Assembly (NCBI RefSeq): GCF_004001065.1
Contig: NZ_BIML01000002.1
Coordinates: 248,001-312,000, forward strand
Reading direction: 5' to 3'
Source of the DNA: Paenibacillus xylaniclasticus
GTDB taxonomy: Bacteria; Bacillota; Bacilli; Paenibacillales; Paenibacillaceae
DNA length: 64,000 nt
The notes under the pieces were generated by a model that saw only the letters and a list, made by a program, of their open reading frames with translations, ran no database searches and had not been told where the DNA came from. Positions within the stretch are counted from its first letter, which is position 1, and the number at the start of each line of letters is the position of its first letter. A program made the position numbers and the translations under genes. Below, in pieces: positions 18,370 through 27,728 of the stretch.

Positions 18370-20331
18370 TTATTGCGCCAGCTCCCGGTACTTGCTCACG
18401 TACTTCGTTACACTCTGAACGAAAGTAGCGTGTGACCATGTAAGCGGCGCCACGGACAGCGGACTGCCATCATGTGGGTTCAACTGCTCCGGCAATACGC
18501 CGCTCTGCAGCGCATGATCAACGACCCACTGCAGCGTACGCTTCGGCCCTTCCAACTCTTCAAGCGACTTAGCGGATTCGATCTCAAAATTCGCTACCCA
18601 CAGTGTACAGATGATCCATGGATTCCCTGGTACTTTCTCGATATCGCCGGATTGCTGGAAATAGTAATCGTTCGTATATCGGGCGATGCCGCCAACCTGA
18701 GTCCTAACGCTTAACCCGTCCTTGATTGCACGCATCGTCCGAACGACGCGATCATCATCGACTGGTAGTACCCCAAACTCCCAAACGGCAAACAAGCTGC
18801 TCTCAAGTGTCGTATCTTTCACCCAGCGGTTATCCTTCTGAACGAGTCCGCGAGCGAATCGCCCTGTTTCCTCATCCCACAGATGGGTAATGATTCCATG
18901 CTTCACTATCTCTGCTGTATTCCGAAAGTAGTCACTACGCTCGTAATCGCCGAACAGCTCCGTAAAGTATGCAGCTGCCATCAAGCCTCCATAGACCGAG
19001 GATGCTGTATAGGTCCATATCCCGTATCGTTCCTCCCACAAGTCATAGCTCGGTTTCGGCAGCGACATGGAATGCTCCATATACTGTGTTAAGAAATGAG
19101 CCGCTTTGCGAATGAGATTGGAATACAGCGACTGAGGCAGCTCGATCACTTGATGACGGGCATAGTCTTTCCACAATGCAAACAGGACGAGTGCCGTCTC
19201 ATCTTCTTGAATCGGCAACCGGCGGCTTCCTTGCACCATGTAAGGATGCCAGCTTGATCCAACCGTTCCGTCGGGATTGTACTTATGGTACAAGTATCCT
19301 TCCGGAGCCAAAGCCTGCGCACAGAAATGAAAAAATGGCGCAATTACGCTGTGGAAGCCTGCAGCAGACATCGACTGGGCAATTAAAGCGCCGTCTCGCG
19401 GCCACATGTAGCTGTAGTGATCACGATTGTACTGTAGAATATCGGTGTCATTCGCTGCGACGATTGCTCCCCGCTCATCCGTCTGCGTCCGGACAATCAA
19501 CAAGCTTTGCTTGAAAATCCGAATGACATCGGCAGGCAGATCACCTAAGTCTTTCTCGGCACGATGCAGCCAATGCTTCCAGTAGATCACCATACGGCTC
19601 AGCAGCTTCTCCGGATGGTTCTCCTGCACATACTGATTAAGCTCCTTCACTTCCTCCAAGCCCTTGCCGATCGTCATCCAGTAATACACCGTCTTCTCGC
19701 CTCCTGGCGGGACAATCGTCCGGAAGCTAATCGTACTGTCGACCGAGCCTTGCGCGATCGCATTGCCCATCAGCACGCCGTCCTCTGCATCCCGCCAAGT
19801 GCCTTCCGCCGAATGAAAACGTTTAATACCGGTTGAATACTGCATGATACCGCCTTCATCTGAAAATCCGTTGAACATAAAATAAGACGAGCGTTTGTAA
19901 TGAAACAACGTATGATTTTCCGGGAAATAGGCAGCCGTATCACCAACCTCCGAGCCGTCGATCATCAGATCCTGATGAAAAAATAACCGGAATTCACGCG
20001 GCTCACCCGCCAGATTGCGGACGACTACACGTTTAATATAGATACACTCCCGCTGATGAATACCATCGTTCATATGAAGCTGGACATTAAGCTCCTCGTG
20101 CTTCGCGATAACATTCGTCACTAATGAGCCCTCGATATAGTCGAGCTCAAATTGCCAGCCCGGATCGTCCAGCCATGCGAACCGGCCGGCAACCCAAATA
20201 CCGAAACGGCATGTCTGGCCTCCGACATGGTTGAGTTGTCCGACATAGGGATAATAGATATCCCGAATAAAACAATGATTATCCAGATTCAGGAGCATCT
20301 TGCCATTACCGATCACGAGATGACGGGCCAT
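18370..20331 (-). CDS. glycoside hydrolase family 15 glucoamylase-like protein
   Basis: A 653-residue cytoplasmic GH15 enzyme (no signal peptide), expected to release glucose from alpha-glucans. An N-terminal beta-sandwich (residues 1-250) precedes the (alpha/alpha)6 barrel with MWPRDGALIA (PRDG at 311-314), the acid Glu in LWEERYGIWTYTA (Glu433/434) and a C-terminal SPLSVAPLTWSHATFV segment. The ATG follows AAGGAGA and overlaps glgA by 19 bases. As the fifth gene of glgB-C-D-A it occupies the place where a glycogen phosphorylase is usual, suggesting hydrolytic turnover of glycogen. Confidence 0.9.
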   Translation of the reverse strand: MARHLVIGNGKMLLNLDNHCFIRDIYYPYVGQLNHVGGQTCRFGIWVAGRFAWLDDPGWQFELDYIEGSLVTNVIAKHEELNVQLHMNDGIHQRECIYIKRVVVRNLAGEPREFRLFFHQDLMIDGSEVGDTAAYFPENHTLFHYKRSSYFMFNGFSDEGGIMQYSTGIKRFHSAEGTWRDAEDGVLMGNAIAQGSVDSTISFRTIVPPGGEKTVYYWMTIGKGLEEVKELNQYVQENHPEKLLSRMVIYWKHWLHRAEKDLGDLPADVIRIFKQSLLIVRTQTDERGAIVAANDTDILQYNRDHYSYMWPRDGALIAQSMSAAGFHSVIAPFFHFCAQALAPEGYLYHKYNPDGTVGSSWHPYMVQGSRRLPIQEDETALVLFALWKDYARHQVIELPQSLYSNLIRKAAHFLTQYMEHSMSLPKPSYDLWEERYGIWTYTASSVYGGLMAAAYFTELFGDYERSDYFRNTAEIVKHGIITHLWDEETGRFARGLVQKDNRWVKDTTLESSLFAVWEFGVLPVDDDRVVRTMRAIKDGLSVRTQVGGIARYTNDYYFQQSGDIEKVPGNPWIICTLWVANFEIESAKSLEELEGPKRTLQWVVDHALQSGVLPEQLNPHDGSPLSVAPLTWSHATFVQSVTKYVSKYRELAQ

Positions 20332-21776
20332 CTTTCTGTCTCCTTTCGCAGAGGCAGCAGTTCAGCATATAGGTTCAAATACGATTTAGCGGAACGGCTC
20401 CAGCTATAATCTTCTTTCGCGCCATTGCTGACGATTGCTTTCCACGTTTCTTCATGCTGATAACAAGAGAGCGCTCTTCTGACCGTATAAAGCATATCGT
20501 GTGCGTTGTAATTGGCGAATGTAAACCCGTTGCCCGTTCCAGTATATTCATTGTACGACTGTACCGTGTCTCTCAGCCCGCCCGTCTCCCGAACGATTGG
20601 CACTGTCCGGTATCGAAGCGCGATGAGCTGGCTCAGACCGCATGGTTCGAACCGCGACGGCATAAGAAACATATCTGATCCAGCATATATCCTTCTGGCC
20701 AAGCCCTCGTCATAACCAAGTCTGACATAAAGCTGCTCTGGGCGCCGCTGTGCAGCTTCCCGCAGCAGCTGCTCGTAATGAAAATCTCCCGCTCCTAGCA
20801 TAATAAGCTGAATGCCCTCGTCCAGTATCGGATCAAGGACGGCAAGGATCAGATCGATCCCCTTCTGCTCGACGAGACGTGTGACTACTCCGATGACCGG
20901 AATCGATTCGGATTGCGGCATACCAAGCTCCTGCTGCAGCGCGACTTTATTTTTACGCTTGCGGGCAATCGATCCGCGATAGGGCGTATGGAGCGCAGCA
21001 TCGATCATCGAGTCGTAGCTTGTCGTATCGATTCCATTCAAAATTCCGTGCAAATCGGATGCCCGCCAGCGAATGACGCCGTCCAGTCGCTCGCCCCAGC
21101 ACTCCGTCTGAATCTCTTCAGCGTAGGTCGGGCTTACGGTCGTAAGCTTGTCCGCATATTGCAAACCTGCTTTCATACAATTCGCCGCGCCATAAAATTC
21201 AAGACCGCTTGTCCAGAACCATAGGTCGTCCATCCCGACAAGATCCTGCAGTAGCTTCTGTCCGAACACCCCTTGATATTGTAAATTATGAATCGTAAAT
21301 ACGGTTCGGACAGAACGGCACAGCGGATCGTACGCATATCTTGTCTTTAGCAGAAAAGGAAGCAGCGCCGTCTGCCAATCGTGACAATGGATGATGTCCG
21401 GTACGAAGCCAAAATGAGGCAAGCATTCGACAATTGCGAAATTGAAGAAGACGAACCGCTCTGGATCGTCCTCATATCCGTACAGACCATCGCGTTTGAA
21501 ATATTGCTCATTGTCAATCAAATAATAAACAACACCATCAATTTCAGCTCGCAGCAAGCCGCAATATTGATGCCGCCACCCGAATCGGAACGAGAACGTA
21601 TGAATCGTCTCGAACCGTTCCGCCAAGGATGTTGGAATATCAGCATACTTGGGAAGCACTACGCGTGCATCCGCTCCGCGTTCGTTAAGCGCCTTGGGCA
21701 GCGCACCGACGACATCTCCCAGCCCGCCGGATTTCGCCAGCGGGACCGCCTCCGAAGCAGCAAACAGTACATTCAC
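20313..21776 (-). CDS. glgA: glycogen synthase (ADP-glucose)
   Basis: GT5 enzyme that adds glucose from ADP-glucose to the growing glucan. The 487-residue protein has the N-terminal KSGGLGDVVGALPKAL nucleotide-sugar loop (Lys15), GVVTRLVEQKGIDL in the linker and the C-terminal donor-site motif PSRFEPCGLSQLIALRYRT. Start is a GTG at 21776 behind AGGGGG. It overlaps the GH15 gene and follows glgD by 19 bases. Confidence 0.96.
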   Translation of the reverse strand: MNVLFAASEAVPLAKSGGLGDVVGALPKALNERGADARVVLPKYADIPTSLAERFETIHTFSFRFGWRHQYCGLLRAEIDGVVYYLIDNEQYFKRDGLYGYEDDPERFVFFNFAIVECLPHFGFVPDIIHCHDWQTALLPFLLKTRYAYDPLCRSVRTVFTIHNLQYQGVFGQKLLQDLVGMDDLWFWTSGLEFYGAANCMKAGLQYADKLTTVSPTYAEEIQTECWGERLDGVIRWRASDLHGILNGIDTTSYDSMIDAALHTPYRGSIARKRKNKVALQQELGMPQSESIPVIGVVTRLVEQKGIDLILAVLDPILDEGIQLIMLGAGDFHYEQLLREAAQRRPEQLYVRLGYDEGLARRIYAGSDMFLMPSRFEPCGLSQLIALRYRTVPIVRETGGLRDTVQSYNEYTGTGNGFTFANYNAHDMLYTVRRALSCYQHEETWKAIVSNGAKEDYSWSRSAKSYLNLYAELLPLRKETERWPVIS

Positions 21777-21795
21777 AGTACTTCCCCCTTACTCG

Positions 21796-22908
21796 TTAAA
21801 TCGTTTTTCGTTTCGTGGCAACGAACGGCACGCCGGCCGCACCGCGAATGTCGCGGCCGTGCTCAATGATCACATCCTTATCGAGAATGGCGCAATCGAG
21901 TATACTATTCTCGCCGACGATCCCGTTCTGCATAACGATGCTGTTGCGAATAACAGCGCCTCTGCGAACATGGACGCCGCGGAACAGCACACTGTTGATG
22001 ACCGTGCCCTCTATAGTACATCCGTTGGCAATGATGGAGCCGGACACCTTCGCCCCTTCCAAATAATGAGCCGGCGGCTCATCCTTCACCTTCGTATAGA
22101 TCGACCCCGGACGGAAGAACAGCTCCTTCCACACCTCTGCCTTCAAGAGCTGCATGCTGTTGTAATAATAGCTATCCAATGTGTTAATCATCCCTAAATA
22201 CCCATCGTACATATAGGCACACACATTCAGTTTATCGAGCCGTGACATAATGGCGTGGCGGATCAAATGCTCCTGCCCCTGTGCAAGCGACGACTCAATC
22301 AGTTCAAGGAGCAGGTCACGCCGCATGACATATATTTCGGTCGACAGCAGGTTGCTGCTCAGCCGTCCATAATGATCCTGCATTGCGGTGATCCGGCCGT
22401 CCAGGTTCACCTCGATTTTGCGGCTTCTGCCGGGTATGAACGACGTTTGCCGTTTGCAGACGACAGTAATGTCCGCACCCTGCTTCTCATGAAACTCGAT
22501 GACCGGGGCCAGATCGATATTGCAAATAACGTGGCTGCGTGCAACGACGACAAACTCCTGCTGGCTGCGATTAAAGAAATCCCGGTTCTGATACATATGA
22601 TATAAATCGCCGCGTCGCAAATCTTGGCTGTCCTCCGTCGTCGGCGGCAGAATGAAAAAGTCACTTTGGCGGCTATGAAGATCCCAATGCTTCCCGGAGC
22701 CCAAATGATCCATAAGCGACCGAAATTTCGTATGCGCGAATACGGCCACTCTAGATATCCCGCTGTTAACCATGTTGGATAAAATAAAATCGATCAACCG
22801 ATAGCGGCCGCCGAACGGCACCGTTGCCGTGCAGCGTCTAGCTGTCAGACCCTCCAGATCATCCGGTTCATGGATAAGATTAATGACACCCATTACTCGA
22901 TTTTTCAC
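21796..22908 (-). CDS. glgD: glucose-1-phosphate adenylyltransferase regulatory subunit GlgD
   Basis: A 370-residue GlgC paralogue. It keeps the nucleotidyltransferase fold ([26 protein letters not shown]) but lacks the GGxGxRL loop of GlgC at the N-terminus (instead [17 protein letters not shown]), as expected of GlgD, which pairs with GlgC in Firmicutes and raises its activity. The C-terminal left-handed beta-helix hexapeptides are visible ([18 protein letters not shown]). Start is a GTG overlapping the glgC stop (GTGA), so the subunits are translationally coupled. Confidence 0.93.
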   Translation of the reverse strand: MKNRVMGVINLIHEPDDLEGLTARRCTATVPFGGRYRLIDFILSNMVNSGISRVAVFAHTKFRSLMDHLGSGKHWDLHSRQSDFFILPPTTEDSQDLRRGDLYHMYQNRDFFNRSQQEFVVVARSHVICNIDLAPVIEFHEKQGADITVVCKRQTSFIPGRSRKIEVNLDGRITAMQDHYGRLSSNLLSTEIYVMRRDLLLELIESSLAQGQEHLIRHAIMSRLDKLNVCAYMYDGYLGMINTLDSYYYNSMQLLKAEVWKELFFRPGSIYTKVKDEPPAHYLEGAKVSGSIIANGCTIEGTVINSVLFRGVHVRRGAVIRNSIVMQNGIVGENSILDCAILDKDVIIEHGRDIRGAAGVPFVATKRKTI

Positions 22909-24071
22909 GACGGCTCCACCTCCAGCAGCGCTCGATAGCTGGCAACGAATTCATCACTGCCTACGACCGTGACCTCCGATTGATCCGGATGTCCAATCGT
23001 AACGCCGTCCGCAATTACCGCTCCATCTCCGACAATCGTACGATATAGCTTCGCTCCTGCTCCTACCCTCGCGTTGGGCATCACGACCGACTCCCGAATG
23101 ACACTCTCCGAACCGGCGTGTACACCATAAAAGATAACCGACCGGTTCACTTCACCTTCAATAAAGCTGCCTTCCGAAATGATCGATGAAACGATTTGCG
23201 CTTGCGGCGCAATATATTGTGCCGGACGATTCGGGCTTACAGAATAAATTCGCCATTCCGGGTCCGTCAAATCCAGAGGCGGATGATCATCAAGCAAATC
23301 CATATTCGCCTCCCATAAGCTTTCAATCGTACCAACATCCTTCCAATAGCCCTTGAACGGGTAGACGAACATATCCATCCCGTCCTTCAGCATTGCAGGC
23401 AGAATATCTTTGCCGAAATCGTTAGAGGAGTGACGGTTTGCCTCATCCCGGATCAAATAGCGCTGCAGCACTGGCCACGAGAAAATATAAATGCCCATCG
23501 AGGCCATATTACTCGTCGGCATCTTCGGTTTTTCCTCGAATGCCGTAATGCGGTCCTCGTCATCCACGTGCATAATACCGAATCGACTTGCTTCCTTCCA
23601 CGCCACTTCGATGCCGGCAATCGTAACGTCCGCCCCTGTCTTCTTGTGATGGGCAAGCATTTTCTCATAATCCATCTTGTAGATGTGATCTCCGGATATG
23701 ATTAGCACATATTCCGGGTCTGAACGGTCAATAAATCCCATGTTCTGATAGATCGCATTCGCTGTCCCTTTATACCAGACACCGCCCTTCTGCTTCACAT
23801 AAGGGGGGAGTATGGCCATGCCGCCATCCCGCCGGTCCAGTCCCCATGGGCTGCCGATGCCTAAATATCGGTTCAGATCAAGCGGCTGATATTGCGTCAA
23901 TACACCAACAGTGTCGATGCCTGAATGAGCGCAGTTACTAAGCGTGAAATCAATAATGCGATATTTCCCGCCAAAGTAAACGGCCGGCTTAGCCAAATCC
24001 TTCGTCAAAACGCCGAGTCTTTTGCCTTCTCCCCCGGCGAGCAGCATGGCGACCATTTCTTTACGCCCCAT
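22905..24071 (-). CDS. glgC: glucose-1-phosphate adenylyltransferase GlgC
   Basis: Makes ADP-glucose from ATP and glucose-1-phosphate, the committed step of glycogen synthesis. The catalytic loop [26 protein letters not shown], the [11 protein letters not shown] metal site, the EEKPKMP sugar-phosphate segment and the C-terminal beta-helix are present; about 388 residues. Of two close ATGs (24077 and 24071), the second has the better gap to AGGGGTGG. It lies 16 bases after glgB and overlaps glgD by 4. Confidence 0.96.
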   Translation of the reverse strand: MGRKEMVAMLLAGGEGKRLGVLTKDLAKPAVYFGGKYRIIDFTLSNCAHSGIDTVGVLTQYQPLDLNRYLGIGSPWGLDRRDGGMAILPPYVKQKGGVWYKGTANAIYQNMGFIDRSDPEYVLIISGDHIYKMDYEKMLAHHKKTGADVTIAGIEVAWKEASRFGIMHVDDEDRITAFEEKPKMPTSNMASMGIYIFSWPVLQRYLIRDEANRHSSNDFGKDILPAMLKDGMDMFVYPFKGYWKDVGTIESLWEANMDLLDDHPPLDLTDPEWRIYSVSPNRPAQYIAPQAQIVSSIISEGSFIEGEVNRSVIFYGVHAGSESVIRESVVMPNARVGAGAKLYRTIVGDGAVIADGVTIGHPDQSEVTVVGSDEFVASYRALLEVEPS

Positions 24072-24087
24072 AGACATCCACCCCTAG

Positions 24088-26007
24088 TTAAAATAATTGT
24101 GGCGTTCTTCCTTCATAGCCGAACAACATGAACGACAATGGCTGAAGTGAAAACAATATGCTATGTCCACGACCGTGATACGGAATAGGGTCGCTGCAAT
24201 AAGTAACAATCCCGCCGTCTTGAGCAGGCTCATGCTCTTCGTCGCTGCTGTGAATGAGCAAGCTGTACGAACCCGGCTCAGGAACGCCAATCCGATATTC
24301 GTCATAGCGGTTGCGCGAGAAATTACAGACGACAACGGCGATCTCATCGGCGTCCCGCCCCCGCCGCTCAAAGCAGATGACGCTCTGGTCGGCGTTATGT
24401 ACATCGATCCAGCGGAAGCCGTCCGCTTCCGTATCCCGTTCCCATAATGCCGGAGTCGAACGATAGACGCCGTTCAGCGTACGTACGTAACGATGAATGC
24501 CTTGATGCATAGGGTAATCGAGCAGCATCCAATCGAGCTGTTCAAGATCTTTCCACTCGTCGAACTGCCCATACTCGCCGCCCATAAACAGCAGCTTCTT
24601 GCCGGGGTGCGTCATCCAGTAGCCATAGAACAATTTAAGCTGAGCAAATTTTTCTTCATAAGTTCCGGGCATTTTGTTCAAGAGTGAGCGTTTGCCATGA
24701 ACGACTTCGTCGTGAGATAGAGGAAGAACATAATTCTCTGAGAATGCGTAAAGAAGTGAGAACGTGATGAGGTTGTGATGATATTTACGCTTAGCTGGGT
24801 CCAGCTGCATATAGCGCAGCATATCGTTCATCCAGCCCATATTCCATTTGAAGTTGAATCCGAGTCCACCGAGGTAGGTAGGTGATGTGACTGCTGGCTG
24901 AGCTGAGGAATCTTCGGCAATCATAAGTGTCTCGGGATAGTAGTGAAATACGACTTCGTTCAGCGTCCGCAGGAAACGGAGCGCATCTAAATCTTCTTTG
25001 CCGCCATAGGGGTTGAGCGTGCAAAGCTCCGGGGGTTTATCCATATGAAGATCAATCATGTGGGCAACGGCATCCACTCGAAGACCATCGATATGATAAA
25101 CATCCAGCCAGAATAATGCGTTCGATATTAAAAATCCGACGACCTCGCTGCGACCGAAATCGAAGGACAACGTCCCCCACTGCGGCTTGTCGGCTTTGCG
25201 CCAATTCGGGCCTTCGTAGAGCGGTGATCCGTCGAACTCTCGGAGCCCATGATCGTCACGACAGAAATGGCCAGGAACCCAATCTATAATGACGCCTAAT
25301 CCTTGCTGATGGCACCGGTCAATGAAATGCATAAGCTGCTTAGGCGTGCCGTAACGACTTGTGGCGGCATAGAAACCGGTTATTTGATACCCCCAAGACC
25401 GATCAAACGGATGCTCGGCAAGCGGGAGAAGCTCGATATGGGTATACCCCATCGACAATGCGTAGTCAACTAATTCATCGGCTAATTCACTGTAAGAGAG
25501 GAACAGCTCCTTGCCGTGGATCTTCCAGGAGCCGGCATGCACTTCGTAAATGAGGAGCGGTCGATCGAAGAAGCATCGCTTATTCGCCATCCAAGCCGAG
25601 TCGCCCCATTCATAACCGTCCAAGTCGGTTACAATTGAAGCTGTATTCGGTCTAAGCTCGCAGCTGAATGCGTAAGGATCGGATTTAAGCAGCTTACGCC
25701 CATCCGACGTCATAATCTCGTACTTATAGGCTGCGCCTTCTTGAAGCCCTGGAATGAATCCGGCCCATACACCCGTACTGCCAATCGGCTCGAGCTCATA
25801 GCCTGTGCCATCCCAACCGTTGAAGTCGCCGGCGACCTTTACAGCGGAGGCGTTAGGCGCCCATACAACAAAGCGAACGCCTGACTTTCGTTTCCATTTC
25901 ATTCGGTGGGCACCGAATGTCCGATAGCTTCGATACAGCGCACCTTCGTTGAATAGATAAACATCATGCATAGTGAGTCCATAAGGCGGCGTGACTGTTC
26001 TCGGCAA
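24088..26007 (-). CDS. glgB: 1,4-alpha-glucan branching enzyme
   Basis: GH13 enzyme that introduces alpha-1,6 branches in glycogen. The 639-residue protein has a CBM48 domain (VVWAPNASAVKVAGDFNGWDG, residues 48-67) and a GH13 barrel with DWVPGHF (near 242), the nucleophile Asp312 in GLRVDAVAHM, the acid Glu365 in MIAEDSSA and Asp433 in SHDEVVHGK. Start is a TTG at 26007 after AGGAGGTG. First gene of the operon, probably read from the promoter near 26.07 kb. Confidence 0.96.
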   Translation of the reverse strand: MPRTVTPPYGLTMHDVYLFNEGALYRSYRTFGAHRMKWKRKSGVRFVVWAPNASAVKVAGDFNGWDGTGYELEPIGSTGVWAGFIPGLQEGAAYKYEIMTSDGRKLLKSDPYAFSCELRPNTASIVTDLDGYEWGDSAWMANKRCFFDRPLLIYEVHAGSWKIHGKELFLSYSELADELVDYALSMGYTHIELLPLAEHPFDRSWGYQITGFYAATSRYGTPKQLMHFIDRCHQQGLGVIIDWVPGHFCRDDHGLREFDGSPLYEGPNWRKADKPQWGTLSFDFGRSEVVGFLISNALFWLDVYHIDGLRVDAVAHMIDLHMDKPPELCTLNPYGGKEDLDALRFLRTLNEVVFHYYPETLMIAEDSSAQPAVTSPTYLGGLGFNFKWNMGWMNDMLRYMQLDPAKRKYHHNLITFSLLYAFSENYVLPLSHDEVVHGKRSLLNKMPGTYEEKFAQLKLFYGYWMTHPGKKLLFMGGEYGQFDEWKDLEQLDWMLLDYPMHQGIHRYVRTLNGVYRSTPALWERDTEADGFRWIDVHNADQSVICFERRGRDADEIAVVVCNFSRNRYDEYRIGVPEPGSYSLLIHSSDEEHEPAQDGGIVTYCSDPIPYHGRGHSILFSLQPLSFMLFGYEGRTPQLF

Positions 26008-26067
26008 TGTAACACCTCCTGTCAGCAGACCGTCTAATAGAGTGAGTCAATCTAGTTGATTTACTTT

Positions 26068-26113
26068 ATTATACAAAGGTGAATGAAAAATTGAAACCCC
26101 ATTTTCAATTTTT
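26068..26113 (-). promoter_or_regulatory. glg operon promoter with overlapping inverted repeat
   Basis: The minus strand has TATAAT (26073-26068) with TTTCAA (26096-26091) 17 bases upstream. The -35 lies inside a perfect 11-bp inverted repeat (AAAAATTGAAA, 26086-26096; TTTCAATTTTT, 26103-26113) with a 6-base loop. A repressor-operator is one reading. The hexamer TTTCAA is a weak -35, so activation is also possible. Confidence 0.5.
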
Positions 26114-26169
26114 ATGAAAACTTATTCTACACGATCATTACACAAATCTCACAAATATCTGACATAGTT

Positions 26170-26415
26170 CTAACTCTTTACGCTAGAATGTTGTCCATTA
26201 ATGCGGTTAATATAATAATGCTTCGAACACAGACCTTTGCTAACGACCGTTCGAGAGCAGTTCGTCCACGCGCACTGCTTTGGAGCTTGAGCCGTTCTAG
26301 TCTTCACCGTCTCTGGATTGCCATGACGGCGCATGCGCTGATGGTGCATGGAGCAAAGACCTTTCGCTTTGACAGGTCTCGTACAATCGTTCACATCACA
26401 TATATTAGAGTTCAT
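26170..26415 (-). CDS. twin zinc-knuckle protein
   Basis: An 81-residue protein (start at 26415, AGGAGG 9 bases upstream) made of two near-copies of one module: C-x4-C-TRPVKAKGLCSMHHQRMRRHG (about residues 5-33) and C-x4-C-SRTVVSKGLCSKHYYINRINGQ (about residues 47-75). Each carries three Cys and at least one His suited to bind zinc. The module resembles one often fused to phage-type HNH endonucleases, but no HNH domain is present. No function can be assigned; DNA or RNA binding is a guess. Confidence 0.72.
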   Translation of the reverse strand: MNSNICDVNDCTRPVKAKGLCSMHHQRMRRHGNPETVKTRTAQAPKQCAWTNCSRTVVSKGLCSKHYYINRINGQHSSVKS

Positions 26416-26605
26416 GGTGCGCTTCCTCCTGCTGCTTCGAGCCCTAATGCTTTTCGACAAGCAAATACTATAATAACGAGAATTATCGCTTGGATAAAGC
26501 ACGGTAATTGTCCAAGCGGACATCGCAGCACCTGTCATCATTCGAATACGCGCTTTTTCGTCCGAATGATGCGAACGGATTTAATTTTTTAAAGAAAACA
26601 TTTAC

Positions 26606-26646
26606 TTTCCCTAAAGGTTAGAACGATCTTATCAGAATTAGGGAAA
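26606..26646. repeat. 9-bp inverted repeat upstream of the PAS-HTH gene
   Basis: TTTCCCTAA (26606-26614) and TTAGGGAAA (26638-26646), centres 32 bp apart (about three helical turns). It lies in the 342-base divergent gap 26416-26757, which otherwise holds only the promoter noted next. It may be an operator. Confidence 0.45.
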
Positions 26647-26663
26647 ATAGCTAGCAAAGAACA

Positions 26664-26693
26664 TTGTCCACCTGCTTTGATGGCTACTATACT
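26664..26693 (+). promoter_or_regulatory. probable SigA promoter of the PAS-HTH gene
   Basis: TTGTCC (26664-26669) and TATACT (26688-26693) with an 18-base spacer; expected start near 26700, 58 bases ahead of the ATG. Confidence 0.5.
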
Positions 26694-26757
26694 AGTTATA
26701 GATCATTTACTTGTGAGAGAGGAATGGTAGGATATATTTCGTCACATCTTTCACGTA

Positions 26758-27633
26758 ATGGAACAGCCTCTCGCCGTCGTTCGACGCCATGGCCGTTCCT
26801 TCACTATTCTCGAAGCCAATCCATCGTTTATCCGATTAACCGGATATGAACAGGACAAATTGATTCATACACCATTTCGACAATTATTTCCTAAATTATC
26901 GGATCGTCGTAAATCAACTATTCTGACGGAAGGGATTACCGAAACGACGCTCGAGACCGGCTCAGGCAGCCAAAAGACGGTCGAGCTTGATGTGAAAGCG
27001 ATCAACATACACGACGAGAACGGTCAAGCAACATATCTGATTAATGCCAAGGATATGAGTGCCGAGAAATGGTTAGAACAACAATCTAGAAGCGGTAAAG
27101 CTCTATATGTCGGCATATGTGACCAGCAATACCGAATTCGGATGTTTAACACCCTTGTTCCGCATACGATGACCAGCGGCATCCCAGCAATAAATCAATC
27201 CATATTCAACTATATAGATCCTTACGAGCATGCAGAGCTTCAAGCGCAGCTGCTGCACTGCAGCCAAAACCATTATCCGCGTGACATTACTCTGCGGACG
27301 ATCAAGTTCGACGAGAAGAGCGAAATGGAATTGCGTGCAACGTGGTGCGTCTTTTTCGATGGCTTCGGTAGTATCTCTCAATATGCTTTCTCAGTATGGG
27401 ATGTGAGGGAACCCGGCGAATCTGAACAGTCCAGCATGAGGCTCAAAATTTGGATGGCCAAAAGAGACATCTCTGCTAGCCAGCTGTCTATCGCAACCGG
27501 CATTTCCATGCAGACGATATCTAAGCTTCGCAACGGCAAAATTAAAAAGCCCCAGCGGCTTACTGCCGAGCTGATCGCTTCCGAATTGAACGTTGATGTA
27601 CACACGCTCTGGCCTGAGCTTGGCAAACGGTAA
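26758..27633 (+). CDS. PAS-domain HTH (Cro/C1-type) regulator
   Basis: A 291-residue probable transcription regulator. Residues 1-110 form a PAS domain (ILEANPSFIRLTGYEQDKLI); residues 110-225 look like a second PAS-like sensor (LYVGICDQQYRIRMFNT...); residues 229-285 are a Cro/C1 helix-turn-helix (KRDISASQLSIATGISMQTISKL). N-terminal PAS plus C-terminal XRE HTH is uncommon. There is no clear ribosome site before the ATG, and an in-frame TAG lies 28 bases upstream, so the start is limited to this codon. The GH42 gene follows 95 bases later and could be its target. Confidence 0.8.
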   Translation: MEQPLAVVRRHGRSFTILEANPSFIRLTGYEQDKLIHTPFRQLFPKLSDRRKSTILTEGITETTLETGSGSQKTVELDVKAINIHDENGQATYLINAKDMSAEKWLEQQSRSGKALYVGICDQQYRIRMFNTLVPHTMTSGIPAINQSIFNYIDPYEHAELQAQLLHCSQNHYPRDITLRTIKFDEKSEMELRATWCVFFDGFGSISQYAFSVWDVREPGESEQSSMRLKIWMAKRDISASQLSIATGISMQTISKLRNGKIKKPQRLTAELIASELNVDVHTLWPELGKR

Positions 27634-27728
27634 TTCCGAATTATTATATTCGTCCCGTCGATTGTTATATATATGTTCCCGTTTGATTATTGTAAAATAA
27701 TTATAACATAAGCAAAGGGGCTGAGCAT

